Under the pieces are notes generated by a model that did not search any database, was not told where the DNA came from, and saw only the letters and a program-made list of their open reading frames with translations. This document shows positions 33,121 through 37,199 of a stretch of DNA of 37,199 nucleotides, in pieces; within the stretch, counting starts at the first letter, position 1; each line of letters begins with the position of its first letter. The DNA is taken from the NCBI GenBank assembly GCA_903858275.1, contig CAIOIC010000038.1:1-37199 (forward strand), in the 5' to 3' direction. A program made the translations under genes and the position numbers. Source of the DNA: an uncultured Verrucomicrobia subdivision 3 bacterium (GTDB taxonomy: Bacteria > Verrucomicrobiota > Verrucomicrobiia > Limisphaerales > UBA11358).

Positions 33121-34023
33121 ATGGCCGCCAAACAATCATCGTTCGACCTGAACCATTTCCTCGCCACGCGCACCGACGCCGTCAACGCCGCGCTCGACAA
33201 GTTTCTGCCGTCCGAGAAAACCAAGCCCGCCACCATCCACAAGGCGATGCGCTATTCTCTTTTTGCCGGCGGCAAGCGGATGCGCCCGGCGGTTCTTCTG
33301 GCGGCGGCCGGAGCTTGTGGTGGCAGCGACGCTGCCGCCATGCCGCTTGCGTGCGCCGTCGAATGCATCCACACCTACTCGCTGATCCACGACGATCTGC
33401 CGGCGATGGATAACGACGATTTCCGCCGCGGCAAACCCACAAACCACAAAGTCTACGGCGAAGGCATCGCCGTGCTGGCGGGCGACGCGCTGCTGACGCA
33501 GGCGTTCGAGATCGCCGCGCAGGCCAAAGGCTGGTCGCGCTATTCGCACCGGGACCTCATCATTGAACTCGCACATGCGAGTGGCTCCCTGCAACTCGTC
33601 GGCGGGCAGGTCGCCGACCTCGAAGGCGAGAATAAAAAACTTTCCATCGCCGAATTGAAGTTTATCCACGAGCGCAAAACCTCCGCGCTGCTGTGCTGCT
33701 CCGTGCGGCTCGGCGGCATGAGCGCCAACTGCACCGCCGCCCAGCTTCAGGCGCTGACCGATTTCGGCTACCACGTCGGCCTCGCGTTCCAGGTCATCGA
33801 CGACATCCTCGACGTGACGCAGACCAGCGAACAGCTCGGCAAGACGGCGGGCAAGGACGTGGCCGTGCAGAAGGCGACCTATCCGTCCATCGTCGGTCTG
33901 GAAAAATCGCGGAAGATTGCGACACAGCTCACCGACAAGGCGTTTGCCGCGCTGAGAATTTTTAAAGGCCGCGCCGTCGCCCTCGAAGCGCTGGCGGAAT
34001 TTTTGTTGAAACGGGATAAGTGA
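33121..34023 (+). CDS. ispA: Farnesyl/geranyl diphosphate synthase (polyprenyl synthetase)
   Basis: The 300-residue enzyme condenses isopentenyl diphosphate with allylic diphosphates to make C15 or similar isoprenoid chains. Its first Asp-rich motif is DDLPAMDND (Asp91-Asp97) and its second is DDILD. GGKRMRP at 50-56 binds the substrate diphosphate. The pattern HDDLPAMDNDDFRRGKPT is typical of short-chain bacterial IspA-type synthases. ATG 33121 gives the natural N-terminus; an earlier in-frame start at 33025 adds 32 unconvincing residues. The stop is directly followed, without a gap, by the ATG of the SMUG1-type glycosylase, so the two are surely cotranscribed. Confidence 0.93.
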   Translation: MAAKQSSFDLNHFLATRTDAVNAALDKFLPSEKTKPATIHKAMRYSLFAGGKRMRPAVLLAAAGACGGSDAAAMPLACAVECIHTYSLIHDDLPAMDNDDFRRGKPTNHKVYGEGIAVLAGDALLTQAFEIAAQAKGWSRYSHRDLIIELAHASGSLQLVGGQVADLEGENKKLSIAELKFIHERKTSALLCCSVRLGGMSANCTAAQLQALTDFGYHVGLAFQVIDDILDVTQTSEQLGKTAGKDVAVQKATYPSIVGLEKSRKIATQLTDKAFAALRIFKGRAVALEALAEFLLKRDK

Positions 34024-34776
34024 ATGGACTTTGTTCAATTCAGCAAACCCAACGCCACCAGCTTGTCGCTTATCGCCGCCGCGCAGGAACTGTCTGCGCA
34101 GGTCGGGCGGATGCGCTTCGCCGCGCCGGTTACGCACACCTACAATCCGCTCACTTACGCGTGGGCGCCGCATGAGCTGTATTTGCGGCGATTCGGCGGC
34201 GGCCAGAAACGCGTGATCTTCCTCGGCATGAATCCCGGCCCGTTCGGGATGGTGCAGACCGGTGTGCCCTTCGGCGAAATCGCCGCCGTGCGCGACTGGC
34301 TGAAACTGTCCGCTCCGGTCGGCAAACCGGCGCGGGAACATCCCCAGCGCCCGGTGTTGGGCTTTGATTGCCCGCGCTCGGAAGTGAGCGGCCGGCGGCT
34401 GTGGAAATTATTTGCGGACCGGTTTGGTTCGCCCGCGCGGTTCGCCGCGGAACATTTCGTGGTGAATTATTGTCCGCTGGCGTTTCTCTCTGCGAGTGGC
34501 AGCAACGTGACGCCGGATAAACTTGCCGCCACCGGACGGGCGAAGCTGGAAAAAGCCTGTGACGCGCATCTGCGCCTCGTGTTGGACATCTTGCAACCGG
34601 AATGGCTCATTGGCGTCGGCGCGTTCGCCCGAAAACGCGGCGAACTGGCAGCGGCGAATACGAAAATCCGGGTCGGCCAGATCTTGCATCCCAGCCCGGC
34701 CAGCCCGAAGGCCAACCGCGCCGATTGGGCAAAAACTGCGGCCGGCGAACTCATCGCGCAGGGCGTCTGGAAATGA
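34024..34776 (+). CDS. SMUG1-type uracil-DNA glycosylase
   Basis: SMUG1-type enzymes remove uracil and oxidised pyrimidines from DNA for base excision repair. The 250-residue protein contains VIFLGMNPGPFGMVQTGVPF, where Asn70 takes the place of the catalytic Asn of the GMNPG motif. Also seen are VVNYCPLAF (Asn148), matching the uracil-binding NxCPL, and LHPSPASPKAN (His222), the catalytic HPSP loop. Bacterial SMUG1 homologues occur in a limited set of phyla, including some Verrucomicrobiota and Planctomycetota. The gene abuts ispA (zero spacing) and is followed after 40 bp by the CDGSH gene. Confidence 0.93.
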   Translation: MDFVQFSKPNATSLSLIAAAQELSAQVGRMRFAAPVTHTYNPLTYAWAPHELYLRRFGGGQKRVIFLGMNPGPFGMVQTGVPFGEIAAVRDWLKLSAPVGKPAREHPQRPVLGFDCPRSEVSGRRLWKLFADRFGSPARFAAEHFVVNYCPLAFLSASGSNVTPDKLAATGRAKLEKACDAHLRLVLDILQPEWLIGVGAFARKRGELAAANTKIRVGQILHPSPASPKANRADWAKTAAGELIAQGVWK

Positions 34777-34816
34777 TTTAGTTTGCCTAAATCCGGCGGG
34801 CGGTTACAACGGACCT

Positions 34817-35056
34817 ATGAGCGAACCCACCATTGCCCAAAAATCCCCCTATGTGCAGGACATGCAGCCCGGCAGTTTCTACTTCTGCACCTGCGGCAAA
34901 TCCAAATGCCAGCCGTTCTGCGACGGCGCGCACAAAGGTTCCGGCTTCGCGCCGCTGAAAACGGACCTCACCACGGCCAAGAAGGTCGCGTGGTGCGGTT
35001 GCAAACATTCCCAGAACGGCGCGTTCTGCGACGGCAGCCACGCCAAGCTGGGTTAG
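34817..35056 (+). CDS. Double CDGSH iron-sulfur domain protein (CISD3/MiNT-like)
   Basis: The 79-residue protein contains two CDGSH motifs. The first is CTCGKSKCQPFCDGAH with ligands Cys24, Cys26, Cys35 and His39. The second is CGCKHSQNGAFCDGSH with Cys60, Cys62, Cys71 and His75. Each should bind a labile [2Fe-2S] cluster through three Cys and one His. Members take part in Fe-S or redox handling; two domains in one chain resemble mitochondrial CISD3. ATG 34817 is preferred over the longer frame because it opens directly on the conserved YFCTCGKS region. It lies 40 bp after the SMUG1-type gene and 20 bp before the membrane acyltransferase gene. Confidence 0.93.
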   Translation: MSEPTIAQKSPYVQDMQPGSFYFCTCGKSKCQPFCDGAHKGSGFAPLKTDLTTAKKVAWCGCKHSQNGAFCDGSHAKLG

Positions 35057-35076
35057 GTGCCGCTTTGCCGATAGCC

Positions 35077-36204
35077 ATGCCTGAATCTACGGCTCAAACC
35101 AAACCCGGGGCGCCGGAACGGATGGTCTCGATTGATGCCCTGCGCGGCTTCGATATGTTCTGGATCATGGGTCCCGATGTCGGCCACTGGCTTCTTTCCA
35201 GCCTCGTCGTCCTACTATTCGGTTATATGCCCAGGGGCGTCGCCTATCAACTTGCGCATCACTGGGGTGTTTTTACGGCGTGGGACATCATCATGCCGCT
35301 CTTTCTGTTCATCGTGGGCGCGGCCATGCCGTTCTCGCTCGGTCGCCGGTTGGAGGCGGGTGAGGGCCGGCGGGCCATCTATTTCAAAGCCCTTCGGCGC
35401 GTGGCGTTATTGTGGATTCTGGGCATGATCTGCCAGGGCAACTTGCTTCACTACCGGTTCGCCGATTTCAAATTTTACTCCAACACCCTCCAGGCCATCG
35501 CCGCCGGCTATCTCATTGCCACGGTGGCGCTGGTGGAACTGCGACGCATCCGCTGGCAGGTGGTTTTATTTGCGGCCTTATTGGTCGGATACGGTTTGGC
35601 GATGATCTTAATTCCGCCGCCCGGTGGCGTGGCCGGCGATTTTTCACCCGAGGGCAATCTGGCAACATGGATTGATCATGCGGTGATGGGCAGCCACCAT
35701 GACGGAAAGCCTTATGCCTGGATACTGCCCAGCCTGGGGTTTGGAGCCACGGTGCTGCTGGGCGTGCTTGCCTCGCATGTGCTCCGGTCGCCTTCTTCCC
35801 ACTCGCGTAAAATCCGCATTCTTATCGGAGCCGGACTGGCCTGTCTGGTATCGGGATGGGCTTTGAGCTTCATCCTGCCCAACATCAAGCATCTGTGGAC
35901 CAGTTCCATGGTCCTGTGGGCTGGCGGCTGGAGCCTGCTTCTGCTGGCGTTGTTTTACGGCTTGATTGACGTGTTGGGATACAAGCGCTGGGCTTTCCCG
36001 TTTCAGGTGATCGGGGCCAATGCCATCCTGGCCTATATGATTCAACCGCTGTTCCGCTTTGCTGAAATCAACAAACATCTTTTCGGCGGCTTATGCTCGC
36101 TCTTTGGACCCGCCGAGAGCTTTCTGCTCGCCCTCTTCACCACGATGACTTTGTGGGGATTGCTCTACTATCTTTACCGTAGCCGCCTCTTCGTCAGGAT
36201 ATGA
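35077..36204 (+). CDS. DUF5009/HGSNAT-like membrane acyltransferase
   Basis: The 375-residue protein has about ten membrane helices and starts with the family motif MVSIDALRGFDMFWIMG. HHWGVFTAWDIIMPLFLFIV and GAAMPFSLGRR follow, both conserved in bacterial relatives of human heparan-alpha-glucosaminide N-acetyltransferase. The last helix region has FQVIGANAILAYMIQPLFRF. The group is thought to move acetyl groups across the membrane to sugars. The long frame starting at 34783 overlaps the CDGSH gene out of frame and is rejected; ATG 35077 gives the natural start. It is the last gene of the plus-strand set and converges with the GHL10 gene. The acceptor is unknown. Confidence 0.88.
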   Translation: MPESTAQTKPGAPERMVSIDALRGFDMFWIMGPDVGHWLLSSLVVLLFGYMPRGVAYQLAHHWGVFTAWDIIMPLFLFIVGAAMPFSLGRRLEAGEGRRAIYFKALRRVALLWILGMICQGNLLHYRFADFKFYSNTLQAIAAGYLIATVALVELRRIRWQVVLFAALLVGYGLAMILIPPPGGVAGDFSPEGNLATWIDHAVMGSHHDGKPYAWILPSLGFGATVLLGVLASHVLRSPSSHSRKIRILIGAGLACLVSGWALSFILPNIKHLWTSSMVLWAGGWSLLLLALFYGLIDVLGYKRWAFPFQVIGANAILAYMIQPLFRFAEINKHLFGGLCSLFGPAESFLLALFTTMTLWGLLYYLYRSRLFVRI

Positions 36205-36293
36205 AGAACATTAACGGCCAGCGAAGGTGCGCGGATGCGCATCATTTTTCGCAGCGCTTGGCTATAAGTCTTTACTGAGACCGCTCGCGTTCG

Positions 36294-36313
36294 AGCCCAG
36301 CTGGTGCTGGGCT
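36294..36313. repeat. Stem-loop between convergent genes, possible terminator
   Basis: AGCCCAGC-TGGT-GCTGGGCT is a perfect 8-bp stem with a 4-nt loop in the 141-bp gap between the acyltransferase and the GHL10 genes. It may end transcription from both sides, although neither strand has a T run right after it. Confidence 0.5.
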
Positions 36314-36345
36314 TCCCATTCGCTAGGCAACCGATTCGACTTGCG

Positions 36346-37199
36346 CTATTTCGCCGGTTTGGCGGTGATGCCCAGGTTAAGCATTGGCAATAGCTGCGTG
36401 CTCTCCGCCATCCCGTAGTTGAAGATGACAAAGCCGCCCGTCTTGTAGCGGCGGGTGATTTCGATTTCCTCAATGGCGCGATCCGCCCCGAACCGGGATG
36501 AGGAGGAACTCACCCCCAGCCCGGGATAGCACGGAACCCGCCCGGCCCATTTGACCTGCTGGGAAACCATGTTTTCAAAGATTGTCTTGCTGGGCGTGTA
36601 GTCCATGGGACACACGAAATCGAGATAGCCCTTGTCGCACCAAACCTTCCAATCCTGGCCGACCCCGTCGCGATCCACGCTCCAGATGCGGAACACGGCG
36701 GCGGAGATTTTGATGTTTGGTTTCAGGGCGCGGGCCTGTTCGCTCACGGCTTTCACCACGGTGGTGATGTTGCTCCGGCGCCAGTCCAGCCATGGCTGAT
36801 ACAGCGGCCCCGTTTTCTGCACGTCGCCCGGCCAGTTTTTTAGGGCGGTGCCGCAGGATTTTTCAAACCGCTGCTTGCAGCCGTCGCAAAAACAATAGTC
36901 CGGGCCGGGGTAGCGGATGTAATCGAAGTGGATGCCGTCCAGATCATAATCGCGGACCAGTTCCAGCATGGAATCAATCTCGAGCTTTTGATTTTTGGGA
37001 TGGGATGGGCACAGCCAGGTTTCCTCCTTGCCTTCGGATTTTCCGGCTCTCACCTGCTGGCGGCCTTCCGCCCGCATCTGGTCAACAAATTCCTTGGGCG
37101 TGGCGAAGCCGAGGTTCCAGTTGACCTTCCAGACGTGAATTTGGATGCCGTATTTGCGGCAGGCGGCCAGACATTGGCGGATTTGGTCGCCTTGCTCGG
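36346..37199 (-). CDS. Glycosyl hydrolase-like 10 (GHL10/DUF187) protein, 5' end outside window
   Basis: The frame stays open to the right edge, giving 284 codons of the C-terminal part. Typical GHL10 barrel elements are KYGIQIHVWKVNWNLGF, then LVRDYDLDGIHFDYIRYPGP, ISAAVFRIW, DFVCPMDYTPS and PCYPGLGV. A CFCDGC motif after YPGPDY is a common feature of this group. GHL10 proteins are predicted secreted glycosidases, often with peptidoglycan- or polysaccharide-linked roles; none of the residues allows a substrate to be named. An in-frame Met at 37077 is not the true start because family-like sequence continues before it. It is convergent with the acyltransferase gene. Confidence 0.87.
   Translation of the reverse strand, partial: EQGDQIRQCLAACRKYGIQIHVWKVNWNLGFATPKEFVDQMRAEGRQQVRAGKSEGKEETWLCPSHPKNQKLEIDSMLELVRDYDLDGIHFDYIRYPGPDYCFCDGCKQRFEKSCGTALKNWPGDVQKTGPLYQPWLDWRRSNITTVVKAVSEQARALKPNIKISAAVFRIWSVDRDGVGQDWKVWCDKGYLDFVCPMDYTPSKTIFENMVSQQVKWAGRVPCYPGLGVSSSSSRFGADRAIEEIEITRRYKTGGFVIFNYGMAESTQLLPMLNLGITAKPAK

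Noticed and set aside
1..37199. CRISPR arrays, tRNA/rRNA genes, tmRNA, transposases or phage genes
   Set aside because: No regular spaced repeats, cloverleaf-like sequences, tmRNA tag or transposase/integrase motifs were seen by eye on either strand.

Overview
The window reads as chromosomal DNA of a GC-rich, polysaccharide-degrading bacterium, most likely a Verrucomicrobiota member (a Pedosphaera/Limisphaera-like lineage is my best guess). This is inferred from secreted LamG, sialidase-like, DUF1080-like and GH29/GH71-99-like proteins scattered among housekeeping genes, from LacI-type control, and from intergenic boilerplate repeats of a kind I associate with this phylum. No tRNA, rRNA, CRISPR array, transposase or phage gene was recognised.

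Layout. 1-538 (minus): the 5' part of an Hsp20 chaperone gene and, upstream of it, a 52-codon Cys/His-rich membrane protein. 621-2579 (plus): a hotdog thioesterase and purF. 2682-18931 (plus): a secreted LamG protein, a LacI regulator and then a long, tightly packed run for sugar-acid use. The run holds a HpcH/HpaI aldolase, two D-2-hydroxyacid dehydrogenases, two enolase-superfamily dehydratases (one clearly DgoD-like), a RraA-like protein, a YhcH/DUF386 protein, a KDPG-type aldolase, a PfkB KDG-type kinase, an MFS acid-sugar transporter and two secreted sialidase-fold proteins. 19100-19813 (plus): a secreted DUF1080-like protein, followed by about 400 bp of hairpin-rich non-coding DNA.

20212-27247 is a minus-strand block. 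Read in the direction of transcription it is DUF1015, a secreted protein of unknown function, a CDF metal exporter, a TrmN6-like tRNA methyltransferase, a GH71/99-like hydrolase and argG. The secreted protein of unknown function is bracketed by two copies of the 3' end of the DUF1015 gene, which looks like an insertion scar. 27378-27653 (plus) is rpmB with a strong terminator. 27906-33000 (minus) carries a large secreted protein with a probable TIM barrel, smpB, rpoZ with its terminator, and a GH29 alpha-L-fucosidase. 33121-36204 (plus) carries ispA, a SMUG1-type DNA glycosylase, a double CDGSH iron-sulfur protein and a DUF5009/HGSNAT-like membrane acyltransferase. A GHL10 (DUF187) hydrolase runs off the right edge on the minus strand.

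How the genes may work together. The 4.7-18.9 kb locus looks like one catabolic unit. Secreted propeller proteins would release an acidic sugar, the MFS carrier would import it, and DgoD, the kinase and the aldolase would turn an aldonate into pyruvate and glyceraldehyde-3-phosphate. A second dehydratase, a class II aldolase, a RraA-like protein and two reductases suggest a parallel branch for another acid. The actual substrate cannot be read from the sequence. This locus is the best candidate for an undescribed system in the window.
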